64,000 bases of DNA from Gp7-AA10 sp035636095 (GCA_035636095.1 DASPZU010000009.1:22107-86106), one strand, 5' to 3'; numbered from the stretch's first letter, positions 39,302 to 47,933 are shown. Notes: a model not told the origin generated them from the sequence alone. Translations and numbers: made by a program.

Positions 39302-40148
39302 CCTGGCCGTCATTCTCCTGGGCACCGGATATCCGCGGCCGGACGCGAACCACGCCGGCCCGGCAACCGCCATCGTGGCAGGCGACAAATGGTTTCTGGT
39401 CGATGCCGGCCGCGGGGCCACCATGCGCGTGGCGGCCACGCCGCTGCAATACGAGAACCTGCGCGGCGTCTTCATCACGCACCTACATTCCGATCACACC
39501 GCCGGCCTCCCGGACGTCTTCATCACGTCGTGGCAATTCGGACGGAAGTCGACGCCGCTGCCGCTCTACGGACCGGCCGGCATCCGGCAGCTGGCGGATG
39601 CCATGCTGCGGTTTTTCGCGGTCGACATTCACATCCGCCGCGATCTGGTCGAGAAGCATCCCGCGGCCGGAGCGACGATCGCAACGCATGTCGTCCGTCA
39701 GGGTGTGGTCTACGACGACGGCGATGTGCGCGTGACGGCATTCGCAGTCGAGCATCCGCCGGTCGCGCCGGCGTTCGGATATCGATTCGATTCCGGCGGT
39801 CACGCCATTGTCGTCTCAGGCGACACCCGGCCTAACGCGAATCTGATTCGCTTTGCGAAGGGCGCCGACATCCTGGTGCAGGAAGCCTATCTGCCGGAAC
39901 ACTTCGACCGCGTCGACAAGCCCGACGTCGCGGCGAAGCTGAAGGCCTATCACACCACCGCCGAGGAGGCGGGCGAGATCGCGACGGCGGCGGGCGTGAA
40001 GACGCTGGTGCTGACGCATCTCGTTCCAGCGGGCGCGCAGGGGACGTTCGCTGAGCGCGCAGCGAAGACGTTTCATGGGCAGATCATCGTTGGCGATGAT
40101 CTAAAAACAATAACAATAAATGGTGATACTAATGCATCACATAATTAG
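39282..40148 (+). CDS. Exported metallo-beta-lactamase-fold hydrolase
   Basis: 288 residues. Short signal peptide (MTNLLLSLAVILLGTGYP). The metal site is HLHSDHTAG, with a later His in VEHPP, Asp in SGDTRPN and His in LTHLVPAG. It resembles the RNase Z / arylsulfatase-like branch, here in the periplasm, so a lactonase or phosphodiesterase role outside the cell is more likely than tRNA processing. The last 15 codons (LKTITINGDTNASHN) are abruptly AT-rich. It overlaps the start of the DUF421 gene. Confidence 0.85.
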   Translation: MTNLLLSLAVILLGTGYPRPDANHAGPATAIVAGDKWFLVDAGRGATMRVAATPLQYENLRGVFITHLHSDHTAGLPDVFITSWQFGRKSTPLPLYGPAGIRQLADAMLRFFAVDIHIRRDLVEKHPAAGATIATHVVRQGVVYDDGDVRVTAFAVEHPPVAPAFGYRFDSGGHAIVVSGDTRPNANLIRFAKGADILVQEAYLPEHFDRVDKPDVAAKLKAYHTTAEEAGEIATAAGVKTLVLTHLVPAGAQGTFAERAAKTFHGQIIVGDDLKTITINGDTNASHN

Positions 40149-40707
40149 TGACATGTTCGTGCTGTCCACTCCCATTGCCGAGAAGATCGTGCGTCCCATC
40201 CTGGTCTACGTTTTCCTGGTGTTGCTCCTGCGCATCTTTGGAAAACGCGAGCTGGCGCAGCTCAATCCGTTCGATCTGGTCGTGCTGCTTTCTCTGTCGA
40301 ACACGGTGCAGAACGCCATCATCGGCGACGACAACACTGTGGCCGGAGGTTACATCGGCGCCTTCACGCTGATGCTGGTGAACTATCTGGTGCTCCGATT
40401 TCTCTTCCGGCATCGCCGCCTCGACCAGATCCTCGAAGGCCGTCCTTCGGTGCTCATTCGCGAAGGCCGCATCTGCAAGAACGAGCTGGCCAAGGAGCTG
40501 ATCACGGTGCACGAGCTGCAGACCGTCTGCCGCCGGCAGGGCTTCGAGGGGATCCACGAAGTCGAGCAGTGCGTCCTGGAGCCGGGGGGCGCGTTCGTGA
40601 TGAAGCGCAAGGTTCCGTCCGATCAGGAGCAGAAACACGAGCAGCTCGTGAACGGGTTGCAGGATCTGAAAGCGCAGCTCGACCGGCTGGAGGCGAAGCT
40701 GGCGTAG
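40120..40707 (+). CDS. DUF421 / YetF-type membrane protein
   Basis: 195 residues: three helices (VRPILVYVFLVLLLRIFG, PFDLVVLLSLSNTVQNAIIG, GAFTLMLVNYLVLRFLF), then the cytoplasmic DUF421 domain (ILEGRPSVLIREGRICKNELAKELITVHEL) and a C-terminal coiled coil (LVNGLQDLKAQLDRLEAKLA). The KRELAQLNPFDLVVLLSLSN stretch is the family hallmark. Role unknown; relatives are linked to spore or envelope stress. Starts at 40120, 40132 or 40153 are possible; the last would leave a 4-nt gap after the MBL stop and is closest to the family N-terminus. Confidence 0.88.
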   Translation: MVILMHHIISDMFVLSTPIAEKIVRPILVYVFLVLLLRIFGKRELAQLNPFDLVVLLSLSNTVQNAIIGDDNTVAGGYIGAFTLMLVNYLVLRFLFRHRRLDQILEGRPSVLIREGRICKNELAKELITVHELQTVCRRQGFEGIHEVEQCVLEPGGAFVMKRKVPSDQEQKHEQLVNGLQDLKAQLDRLEAKLA

Positions 40708-40717
40708 TGTCGGCGCG

Positions 40718-40957
40718 CTATTTCTTCTCGTCGGGGCCGCGTTCGGTCTCGATCACGGGCCGCTCTTCGACGTGCAGCCCGCCGCCGTACGATCCGCCGC
40801 CGGTGGTGCCGAAAACGCCGCCCAGGCCTTCGCGGACTCCGTACGCTCCCGGCCCGTTGTGCGCTGCCTCGTCATAGCCGGCGTTGGTGGGATCGTCCTT
40901 CTCGTGCGGCGGCGTCGAGCCCTCCGCGGTGTAATCGATCTCGTCGTCGTTCGCCAT
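40718..40957 (-). CDS. Small acidic hypothetical protein (MANDDE...)
   Basis: 79 residues starting MANDDEIDYTAEGSTPPHEK, Gly-rich in the middle (GLGGVFGTTGGGSYGGGL), acidic at both ends; probably disordered and cytoplasmic. The start ATG lies one base from the alternative ATG of the divergent hrpB. A second small protein at 52777-52959 starts with the similar MANDEKGATEDE, which supports both as real genes of a local family. No function. Confidence 0.55.
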   Translation of the reverse strand: MANDDEIDYTAEGSTPPHEKDDPTNAGYDEAAHNGPGAYGVREGLGGVFGTTGGGSYGGGLHVEERPVIETERGPDEKK

Positions 40958-40960
40958 AAT
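40955..40960 (+). promoter_or_regulatory. -10-like CATAAT 7 nt before the hrpB GTG
   Basis: CATAAT-N7-GTG (40968). Same spacing as other leaderless candidates. It overlaps the start codon of the divergent small gene. Confidence 0.35.
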
Positions 40961-40967
40961 GCGGGAT

Positions 40968-42902
40968 GTGGTGCAAACACCGCTCCCGATTGACGCCCAC
41001 GTCGACGCCATCGTCGCGCACGTGCGCAAATACGGCACGGCGATCGTGGTCGCGCCGCCGGGGTCGGGAAAGACGACCCGCATTTCTCCGGCGCTGACCG
41101 CCATCGGAAAGACGATCCTGCTGCAGCCGCGCCGCGTCGCGGCACGCGCGCTCACACACCGCATCGCTCACGAGCGCGGCTGGAAAATCGGCGCAGAAGT
41201 CGGATGGCAGATCCGGTTCGAGCGTCGCTTTTCCTCGCGAACGCAATTGCTGGTGGCAACCGAGGGCATCCTGACCGCGCGATTGCAGAACGATCCGCTG
41301 CTCACGGAGTTCCGCGTGGTCGTGCTCGACGAATTCCACGAGCGCAGCATCCACGCCGATCTGGCATTGGCGCTCACCAAGCAGGCCGCGGCCGCGCGCC
41401 GCGACCTCGCCATCGTGGTCATGTCGGCGACCCTCGATGCCGAGCCCCTGGCGCATTTTCTCAGTGCGAAGATTTTCGACATTCAGGCGCGAACATTTCC
41501 GATCGAGATCGAGTATGCGCCTAACAAACCGTTGCGCGACTTGATCCCTGCCAGCGGCGACGCGCTCGTGTTTCTCCCAGGTGTGCGCGAGATCACCCGC
41601 GCAACCGCGGAACTGCGAGACCTCGAGACCCTTCCCCTGCACGGATCGCTCGACGTCGAAGCGCAGGAGCGCGCCATCGCTCCATCGTCACGGCGCAAGA
41701 TCATTCTGTCGACGAACATCGCCGAGACTTCGCTGACCGTCGAAGGCGTCAACACCGTCATCGACTCCGGGCTCCACAAAGTCCTGCGGTTCGACCCCGA
41801 AACGGCGATCGATCACCTGGTCCTCGAGCGCATTTCGCGCGATTCCGCCGATCAGCGCGCCGGGCGTGCCGGGCGGACGGGGCCCGGGCGGGCGCTGCGG
41901 CTGTGGGACGCGCGCGACATTCTTCGCCCGCATCGCGAACCTGAGGTGCGGCGCGTCGATCTTGCCTCGGCCGCTCTCGACATCATCGCGTGGGGCGGTG
42001 ATCCGAAGACCTTCGAGTGGTTCGAGCGGCCACCCGACGATCGGCTCGATGCCGCAATCTTGCTGCTGTCACAGCTCGGCGACCTCGACGAGCTTCGCCG
42101 TTTCCCGCTCCATCCGCGGCTGGCTCGCGTCCTCATCGATGTGCATGGAGCCGATGAAGCGGTCGAGATCTGTGCGCATCTGATGCACGAGGATCCGCGC
42201 GACCTCACCGCCATCGTCCGCAAGATCCTGGGCAACGCCTATCGAAGGCACGTCGACGATGCGACGCTGCGCCGGGCGCTGCTGGCCGGTTATCCCGATC
42301 GCGTCGCAATGCGCCGCGGGTCAGGCGTTCTTCTCTCCTCCGGCACCGGCGCCGCGCTCGCGCGCGAAATCGACGATGGCCGCGGCGAGTTTCTGGTTGT
42401 CCTCGAGATCACCGGCGACCTCGTGCGCATGGCCCGTCCGATCGAGCGCGAATGGTTGAAGCCCGATCGTCGCGAAGAGCTGCGAGACGGCGATCGCATC
42501 GTCGAGCGCCGCTTCTACGGCGCATTGCTGCTGCACGAGCAGACCATCGGCCGAATCGCGAAGCCGAAGGTTCAGCAAGAACCGATCGAAATGATCACGC
42601 TTCCCAGCGGACGCAGAGCCAGGCTCGATTATCGCGATGACGGCAGCGTCGTCGTGTCAGTCAAGCTGCAGGAGCTGTTCGGCCTGGCCGAAACGCCGCG
42701 CGTCGGACCGAAGAAGACGCCGGTGACGTTCGAGCTTCTGGCGCCTAACGGACGTCCGGTGCAGACCACGAGCGATTTGCGCAGCTTCTGGGAAAACACC
42801 TATCCCGAAATTCGCAAAGAGCTGCGCGGCCGCTATCCCAAACACCCGTGGCCCGAGGATCCATGGACCGCGAGGCCGACGCATCGAACGAAGAAGTCCT
42901 GA
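40968..42902 (+). CDS. hrpB: HrpB-like ATP-dependent helicase
   Basis: About 644 residues of a DEAH/RHA-type helicase: Walker A APPGSGKTT, DEFHERS (DExH), VMSATLDAEPL (SAT), LPLHGSLD, STNIAETSLTVEGVNTVIDSG and QRAGRAGRTGPGRALRL. The HrpB C-terminal domain ends in the diagnostic WENTYPEIRKELRGRYPKHP followed by WPEDP. At about 644 it is shorter than typical HrpB (near 800), the helicase-associated middle region being reduced. Its role in bacteria is unclear; RNA remodelling is assumed. Start taken at GTG 40968 on promoter grounds; ATG 40959 adds three residues. A heptamer hairpin starts at its stop codon. Confidence 0.9.
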   Translation: MVQTPLPIDAHVDAIVAHVRKYGTAIVVAPPGSGKTTRISPALTAIGKTILLQPRRVAARALTHRIAHERGWKIGAEVGWQIRFERRFSSRTQLLVATEGILTARLQNDPLLTEFRVVVLDEFHERSIHADLALALTKQAAAARRDLAIVVMSATLDAEPLAHFLSAKIFDIQARTFPIEIEYAPNKPLRDLIPASGDALVFLPGVREITRATAELRDLETLPLHGSLDVEAQERAIAPSSRRKIILSTNIAETSLTVEGVNTVIDSGLHKVLRFDPETAIDHLVLERISRDSADQRAGRAGRTGPGRALRLWDARDILRPHREPEVRRVDLASAALDIIAWGGDPKTFEWFERPPDDRLDAAILLLSQLGDLDELRRFPLHPRLARVLIDVHGADEAVEICAHLMHEDPRDLTAIVRKILGNAYRRHVDDATLRRALLAGYPDRVAMRRGSGVLLSSGTGAALAREIDDGRGEFLVVLEITGDLVRMARPIEREWLKPDRREELRDGDRIVERRFYGALLLHEQTIGRIAKPKVQQEPIEMITLPSGRRARLDYRDDGSVVVSVKLQELFGLAETPRVGPKKTPVTFELLAPNGRPVQTTSDLRSFWENTYPEIRKELRGRYPKHPWPEDPWTARPTHRTKKS

Positions 42903-42984
42903 GTGTTGAGTGCTGAGTCCTGAGTCCCACCGCCTGTACACTCAGGACTCAGGACTCAGGACTCAGGACTCAGGACTCAGGACT
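42897..42984. repeat. Heptamer inverted array (TCCTGAG / CTCAGGA) between convergent genes
   Basis: Left arm TCCTGAG TGTTGAG TGCTGAG TCCTGAG begins in the hrpB stop; loop of about 12 nt; right arm of six CTCAGGA units ends in the stop of the opposite gene. It is ideally placed as a bidirectional terminator. The right arm is followed by a T-run (ATTTTT). Same heptamer as 56382-56453. Confidence 0.92.
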
Positions 42985-45538
42985 ATTTTTGGGCGGGCAC
43001 GTATGTCGGATCGCTGGTCAGGTTGTCGACGACCGAGCCGTACGCCGTGACGCGACCGCTTCCCGATGTCACCCTCACGATGATGCGCGCGTTGTACGTG
43101 TTCCCGGCGTTGAGCGACGAGAGGACGCTGCCCAGCTGCCGGAATTCGTTTGGCGCGAGGTCGACCAAGGTTGACGGGGATGTCTTCGACCCATCAACGA
43201 TCGCACCAATCTGCACTGTCACCGCATTTCCGGTCAGCTCGTTGAGTCCGAGGTTCGAGCGGAAGTTTGGCGACTGCTCGAGCTGCAACACCTGCAGCGG
43301 GGCATCGCCGAGGCCGATGCCGTCGGCGGGGCTCACGGCCGGGATGAATTGACCGAACGTGCCGCCACTCGCATCGGTGCTGTACGTCCGGCCGCTGACG
43401 ATCAAGGGCGTGTTGCTCAGCGTTGAGACGACGATCGCGCCGCCTCCAGTCGCGCCGAACAGCGCCGGCAGGACGTTGTTGTAAACCTTGATCTCGCCGG
43501 ATGCGATGCCGATGGCGCGGACAATCGGCGTGCCGTTGCCCTGCGGATAGAACGTCGCGGTGGCGTTCACGGAGAATGGCGACGCGTTGTAGATGCGAAT
43601 GTCGGAGCGGAAATTCGAGATCGCGGTCGCGAAGTTGGCCATGCCGGGAAGGATGTAGCGATTCGCCGAAAGGGTCGCGGTCTGCGTCGGCGACACCGCC
43701 AGCGGGTCGTTGGTCTTGTTGTCCAGGACGGAGGCGTACGTCGTCACGCCGCCGGTCGGCGAGTCGACCACAAGATCGATGCGCGCGTCGTCGGCCGTGA
43801 TCATCAGTTTGGTGGCCAGGAACGATCCGAGCTGCATGAACTCGAATGGTCGGAGAGAGAACGGAAATTCGCCCAGGCTCTGTCCCGCGCTTCCAAAAAC
43901 GCGAAGGCGGCCGCTGGCTGCCGCGCCGAGACCTTCAACAAGGCCGATGTTGGTGCGGAAGGCGTCCGACTGCGACACCTGTGTCAGCGTCAACGCGCCG
44001 GCGCCGGCCTTGAGGAACTTCGCGACCGCCACCGCCGGAATGAATTGACCATAGGTTCCCGTGGCGGTCGCGGCGTATGTTCGGCTGGAAACAAATGTCG
44101 TGGCCGCCGATCCGGCCAGTACGCGAATGTCGAGGACGCCGCCCGCCTGGTCGGTGGGTAACGCAAAGCCGAAGAAATCCTTTAGAACATCGTTGAGCGC
44201 GACCGTCTGATCGGGTTGCACCGTGATGGTCGTCTGACGGCCGGTCGTTGTGCCGTCGCTGTTCTGCGGCGTGAACGACAAGAGATAAGTCGCGGCCGTC
44301 GAGCCGGCGTTGGTGATGCGGATGTCGGATCGGAATGGAACCACGCCCTCGAGATGTGCAACTGCCGGCACGATCAGCGCGTCGGGAGGTGGCGGCGCGC
44401 TCTTCGAAGTGCCGTTCACCGGCGTCACGAGGCTGATCGAAACGGTGGTGCTGTTGGTGCGACTGTCGTTCGGGACGACGGATCGCTTCCCGCCGGCGAC
44501 TGAAATCGACACGGTCCCGGTATTGGCGCCGACCGGCAGACTTCCGGGAGCGCCCCGCACGGTGACCGTCACGCTGCCGTCGCTGCGCGTCGTTCCGGTA
44601 GCGGGCGTGACGGTGAGATACGGCTTATCGGTTGTGGCGCTGAACGACGCGTTCGGCGTCAGGCCGGTGAAGGTCACATCCTGCGAAACCTGCGCGGTGC
44701 TGCCGAGGGGAACGATGAGATCGAAATCGCGGGAGGTCGTCGTCTGCTGAGGGAGGATGACGATTTGCGTCGGAGAGGCGAACGATCCGGGTGATCCGCT
44801 ACACGACACGGGACGAACGCGATAGTAGAACGTGGTCGCCGTGCCGACGGTGTGCTGGAAGGTGTGACTCGTGTTGGTCGGCTCGGTGACCGTGATGGCG
44901 TTGCTGAAGTTGGAATTCTGCGATTCCTGGATTTCATACGGGCCGCCGCCGGTCGTCGGATCCCACGACACGACGTACGGATATCCGGAGGGTGCAGATC
45001 CGACCGTCACCGGTCTGGTCGAGCAGACCACCAGATCCATGAAGATGTATCCCCATCCGTCTTCGGAGATGACACCGCCGATCGTCCCCGTTCTCCGGAA
45101 GTCCTCGGCATAGGCCGCTCTGTATTGATTGCCGGTGAAGCCGGCGGCCGGCGTGATCGTCGCCGTCATCTTCAGGGTCTCGCCGGGATGAAGAGCGCCG
45201 CTCCCGCTGCATCCGACAGCGCCCTTGATCGACCACATCACGCCGCCAGGCTCGGGGATCGTCTCGTCGCCGATGAACTGACACTGGGACAGAATCGTGC
45301 TGTTACTGCTGGGGTTGCTTCCAGTCCCAGGATCGCCCCCGCCCATGTTGAAGATGTAATTGCCGACGCAATCCATCGTTCCGGTGTTGCTCATGCTGAT
45401 CGAGCAGACTGCGCTGCCGCCAGTAAGGGGGCCGCAACTGCTCGTGACCGGCGAGAGGTCGCAACCGTTCGTCTGCGCCGCCACGTTGAAGGCGATTAAC
45501 GACACGGCTGCCCCCAACATCAAACCGATGCGGACCAT
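42983..45538 (-). CDS. Large secreted repeat protein (Fn3/BACON-like plus repeated adhesin-type domain)
   Basis: 851 residues with a signal peptide (MVRIGLMLGAAVSLIAFNVA). A Cys-rich N-terminal region is followed by an Fn3-like domain (SGYPYVVSWDPTTGGGPYEI ... FYYRVRPVSC) and a BACON-like domain (FSATTDKPYLTVTPATGTTRSDGSVTVTV). The second half carries repeated units with the shared pattern FRSDIRIxNA...YGQFIPAV...FRTNIGLVEG...VTTYASVLDN, seen at about 385-620 and 640-851. This is a surface or exported structural protein, possibly proteolytic-substrate binding or adhesive. GGAGG precedes the ATG. No enzyme motif. Confidence 0.82.
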   Translation of the reverse strand: MVRIGLMLGAAVSLIAFNVAAQTNGCDLSPVTSSCGPLTGGSAVCSISMSNTGTMDCVGNYIFNMGGGDPGTGSNPSSNSTILSQCQFIGDETIPEPGGVMWSIKGAVGCSGSGALHPGETLKMTATITPAAGFTGNQYRAAYAEDFRRTGTIGGVISEDGWGYIFMDLVVCSTRPVTVGSAPSGYPYVVSWDPTTGGGPYEIQESQNSNFSNAITVTEPTNTSHTFQHTVGTATTFYYRVRPVSCSGSPGSFASPTQIVILPQQTTTSRDFDLIVPLGSTAQVSQDVTFTGLTPNASFSATTDKPYLTVTPATGTTRSDGSVTVTVRGAPGSLPVGANTGTVSISVAGGKRSVVPNDSRTNSTTVSISLVTPVNGTSKSAPPPPDALIVPAVAHLEGVVPFRSDIRITNAGSTAATYLLSFTPQNSDGTTTGRQTTITVQPDQTVALNDVLKDFFGFALPTDQAGGVLDIRVLAGSAATTFVSSRTYAATATGTYGQFIPAVAVAKFLKAGAGALTLTQVSQSDAFRTNIGLVEGLGAAASGRLRVFGSAGQSLGEFPFSLRPFEFMQLGSFLATKLMITADDARIDLVVDSPTGGVTTYASVLDNKTNDPLAVSPTQTATLSANRYILPGMANFATAISNFRSDIRIYNASPFSVNATATFYPQGNGTPIVRAIGIASGEIKVYNNVLPALFGATGGGAIVVSTLSNTPLIVSGRTYSTDASGGTFGQFIPAVSPADGIGLGDAPLQVLQLEQSPNFRSNLGLNELTGNAVTVQIGAIVDGSKTSPSTLVDLAPNEFRQLGSVLSSLNAGNTYNARIIVRVTSGSGRVTAYGSVVDNLTSDPTYVPAQK

Positions 45539-45578
45539 AGAGCCTCCTCGTCCCCTGAAGAGGAGGAAGTTTACTGCA

Positions 45579-45652
45579 GTTGCGCGGTCGCGAAGTTGCG
45601 GGGTCTCGCGGTTAGGCCGCGCAACCCCGCCGAGACCGCGAAACCTCGAGAC
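45579..45652. repeat. Short-period (8-9 nt) inverted array downstream of the YceI gene
   Basis: Left part GTTGCGCG GTCGCGAA GTTGCGGG GTCTCGCG (45579-45613) pairs imperfectly with CCGCGCAAC CCCGCCGAG ACCGCGAAA (45616-45652). It lies directly after the YceI stop (minus strand). Confidence 0.6.
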
Positions 45653-46276
45653 TTACTCGGTTTTTTCCTTCTTTACTTCTTCCTTCACTGCCGCCGCCGG
45701 CTTTATGGCTTCGATATTCACAGTGATGTCGACGTCATCGCTAAGCAGAGTGCCGCCGGCGTCGAGCGCGCGATTCCAGACTATGCCGTAGTCCTTGCGG
45801 TTGATCGTGGTGCGGGTGGTGAAGCCGGCGTGCTGGTTGCCCCGGTTGTCCTTGATGAATCCGAGGAACTCGACGGGCAGGGTGATGGACTTGGTGACGC
45901 CGTGCAACGTGAAGGTGCCGGTCACGTCGTAGACATCCTTGCGGCTGCCCGGTTTGATGCTGGTGCTCTTAAAGCTGATCTCGGGAAACTTTTCGACCTC
46001 GAAGAAGTTGGGGCCGCGCAGATCCTTGTCGCGATCGGCGACGCCGGTGTCGATCGACGTCGTCTTGATCGTGAACTCAACGGACGACGCGGCGGGATTC
46101 GCTGCATCGACGCTGATTGCGCCAGCGAAGTCGTCGAATTTGCCACTGACGCGGCTGACGAAGTGGCGCACCTGGAAGGTGGCCTCGGAATGGTTTCTGT
46201 CGACCACGTAGGTGTCGGCAGCGAACGCGCTGACCGCCAAAAGCGCCGCGGCGACGGTGGTGAGAATGGACCTCAT
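45653..46276 (-). CDS. YceI family periplasmic lipid-binding protein
   Basis: 207 residues: signal peptide (MRSILTTVAAALLAVSAFAA), then the YceI lipocalin-like barrel: YVVDRNHSEATFQVRHFVSRVSGKF, KSTSIKPGSRKDVYDVTGTFTLHGVTKSITLPVEF and GFTTRTTINRKDYGIVWN. A Lys/Glu/Ala-rich tail ends it. The family binds polyisoprenoids or amphiphiles in the periplasm. AGAGGAGG precedes the ATG. It follows marR by 3 nt, so the MarR protein probably controls it, as seen for other MarR-YceI pairs. Confidence 0.92.
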   Translation of the reverse strand: MRSILTTVAAALLAVSAFAADTYVVDRNHSEATFQVRHFVSRVSGKFDDFAGAISVDAANPAASSVEFTIKTTSIDTGVADRDKDLRGPNFFEVEKFPEISFKSTSIKPGSRKDVYDVTGTFTLHGVTKSITLPVEFLGFIKDNRGNQHAGFTTRTTINRKDYGIVWNRALDAGGTLLSDDVDITVNIEAIKPAAAVKEEVKKEKTE

Positions 46277-46279
46277 GAA

Positions 46280-46765
46280 CTATTCCTCCTCTTTTCTGTT
46301 GCGATGAATGGATTGACGCACCCGGTCGAGAGCTTCGACCAGATGTGCGAGCTCTCGTTTCGTAACTCCCTGAAAAGCAGCGTCGGTGGCGGCGCGGACG
46401 GGCCGGTCGAGGCCAGCCAGCAGCGCCGAGCCTTCCGGCGTGATCCGGCAGTAGACGCAGCGGCGATCGTCCGAGCCGCGCTCGCGCGCCACCAGGTTCT
46501 TGCCCTGCAGCCGATTGATGAGGCGCGTGATGCCGGGTGTCTGCTCGATCATGCGCTGCACAATTTCGAGCGTCGGCAGTCCGTCGGGGCCGGCGCCGCG
46601 CAGGATGCGCAGCACGTTGTATTGCTGCACGGTGATCCCGTGCGGCTCGATGGCAGAGCCGACCGCGCGGCGGACGACGTCGGCGGTCCGCATGAGCGTG
46701 ACGGCGGCCTCCTGTCCCTTCGAGGGGAAGGGTTTGCGCTGCTTGATCTCGTGGACAACGGTCAC
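46280..46765 (-). CDS. MarR family transcriptional regulator
   Basis: 161 residues with the MarR winged helix: GITVQQYNVLRILRGAGPDG, LPTLEIVQRMIEQTPGITRLINRLQ (recognition helix), and wing ERGSDDRRCVYCRITPEG. The C-terminal helix mediates dimerisation. GTG start; the next gene (YceI) begins after 3 nt. A perfect palindrome TTGACTAGTCAA at 46792-46803, 27 nt upstream of the start, is a likely self-operator. Ligand unknown; redox, phenolic or lipid signals are common for the family. Confidence 0.92.
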   Translation of the reverse strand: MTVVHEIKQRKPFPSKGQEAAVTLMRTADVVRRAVGSAIEPHGITVQQYNVLRILRGAGPDGLPTLEIVQRMIEQTPGITRLINRLQGKNLVARERGSDDRRCVYCRITPEGSALLAGLDRPVRAATDAAFQGVTKRELAHLVEALDRVRQSIHRNRKEEE

Positions 46766-46791
46766 GCGGGTGGTGAGTCTACGGAGATTAG

Positions 46792-46803
46792 TTGACTAGT
46801 CAA
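46792..46803. promoter_or_regulatory. Perfect 12-bp palindrome TTGACTAGTCAA, candidate MarR operator
   Basis: TTGACT|AGTCAA lies between the divergent marR and thioesterase genes. Size and AT-rich ends fit MarR-family sites. It is near the marR start, and could affect both directions. Confidence 0.6.
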
Positions 46804-46825
46804 GTTAATTTTCAGATCCGATTCC

Positions 46826-46854
46826 TTGACAAAAACGAACGTTCGTACTATTTT
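46826..46854 (+). promoter_or_regulatory. Consensus promoter with embedded TetR-type operator
   Basis: TTGACA (46826-46831), 17-nt spacer, TATTTT (46849-46854), then exactly 6 nt to ATG 46861. The spacer contains the perfect palindrome ACGAACGTTCGT (46835-46846), ideal for repression by the TetR encoded two genes downstream. The message would be leaderless. Confidence 0.75.
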
Positions 46855-46860
46855 GTAGCC

Positions 46861-47307
46861 ATGGACGAACTGAATCCGAAATTCACATGGCTCTCCCCGG
46901 TCCACTTCGACGAGCTCGACCCCATGCAGATGCTCCATAACGCCCGCTTCCCTGCCCATGTCGAGCGCGCCACCGCTGCATGGTTCCACGCAAATGGCCG
47001 CACCTGGAATCTCGACGTGGCCTCCAACCCCGATCAGTTCCACGTCGTCCGCGAGCTCCGCATCGAATACCTCAATCCCCTCCTCGGCCCCGGCTCCATG
47101 CGCATCGACCTGTGGGTCGAGCACCTCGGCAAAACCAGTTGCGTTTACGGTTTCCTCTGCTCCAGCAGCGACGGCAAGATTCCGTACGCGCGAGGAGCGC
47201 GCACAGTCGTCAAAGTCGATCCGGCATCCAAACGTCCGATTCCATGGACCGATCACTTCCGAAACGTGCACACCGAGCTTCTCAAGAATCTTCCGGCGTA
47301 CGCATGA
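46861..47307 (+). CDS. Hot-dog-fold acyl-CoA thioesterase (4HBT-like)
   Basis: 148 residues from ATG 46861 (MDELNPKFTWLSPVHFDELD). HFDELDPMQMLHNARF carries the Asp/His-Asn pattern of 4-hydroxybenzoyl-CoA-type thioesterases; the rest (VRELRIEYLNPLLGPGSMRI, DLWVEHLGKTSCVYGFLC) is the hot-dog sheet. It would hydrolyse acyl-CoA in the cytoplasm. Its stop overlaps tetR (ATGA), so enzyme and repressor form one operon under a promoter holding a palindromic operator. A longer frame from 46792 runs through the promoter and is rejected. Confidence 0.87.
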   Translation: MDELNPKFTWLSPVHFDELDPMQMLHNARFPAHVERATAAWFHANGRTWNLDVASNPDQFHVVRELRIEYLNPLLGPGSMRIDLWVEHLGKTSCVYGFLCSSSDGKIPYARGARTVVKVDPASKRPIPWTDHFRNVHTELLKNLPAYA

Positions 47308-47933
47308 AGGGCGATCGCACGCGACAAAGCATCCTCGATCGCGCCGTCAGCCTGGCCTCGACCGACGGGCTGGAAGGGCTGACCATCGGACGGCTCGCAG
47401 AAGACCTCGAGATGTCGAAGAGCGGACTCTTCGCGCACTTCGGTTCGAAGGAAGAGCTGCAGCTCGCGACGATCGAGGAAGCAAAGGAGCGATTCGTCGA
47501 TGAAGTGTTTCGTCCGGTGTTGAAAATCGATCGCGGCTACCCTCGCCTGCTGGCGCTGTGCCGATCGTGGATCGATTACCTCAGACGCGAAGTTTTTCCC
47601 GGCGGTTGTTTCTTCGCCGCGGCATCGTTTGAATTCGACGGCCGGTCCGGCCCTGTTCGCGATTCGATCGGCGCCGCGATGACGGAATGGATCGGTGCGC
47701 TCGAGAAAGCGATCAACATGGCCAAGGATGAGGGTCATCTCGATGCCAGCGTCGACGCAGCCCAGGTCGCGTTCGAATTGAACTCACTCTTTTTCGGCGC
47801 GAATTTCGCGAGTCAGCTCTGGAGAGATCCGTATGCGCTCGACCGCGCGCAAAAAGCGGTGGAAGCGCGACTGGAGGCGCTGCGCATCAAACCGTCTCGC
47901 ACGCGATCTGGCGCAGGCCGGAAAATCGCGTAG
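47304..47933 (+). CDS. TetR family transcriptional regulator
   Basis: 209 residues from ATG 47304 (overlap ATGA). The HTH is RQSILDRAVSLASTDGLEGLTIGRLAEDLEMSKSGLFAHFGSKEELQLATI, a classical TetR N-terminus; the C-terminal domain (PGGCFFAAASFEFDGRSGPV) fits TetR_C subfamilies with a conserved GGCFF motif. It probably represses its own operon through ACGAACGTTCGT and responds to an acyl-CoA or related ligand. The 3' end overlaps the convergent ispE by 47 nt. Confidence 0.93.
   Translation: MKGDRTRQSILDRAVSLASTDGLEGLTIGRLAEDLEMSKSGLFAHFGSKEELQLATIEEAKERFVDEVFRPVLKIDRGYPRLLALCRSWIDYLRREVFPGGCFFAAASFEFDGRSGPVRDSIGAAMTEWIGALEKAINMAKDEGHLDASVDAAQVAFELNSLFFGANFASQLWRDPYALDRAQKAVEARLEALRIKPSRTRSGAGRKIA

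Noticed and set aside
46792..46860. N-terminal extension of the thioesterase (frame open from 46792)
   Set aside because: It would translate the MarR palindrome, the -35/-10 and the TetR operator; homology starts at ATG 46861.
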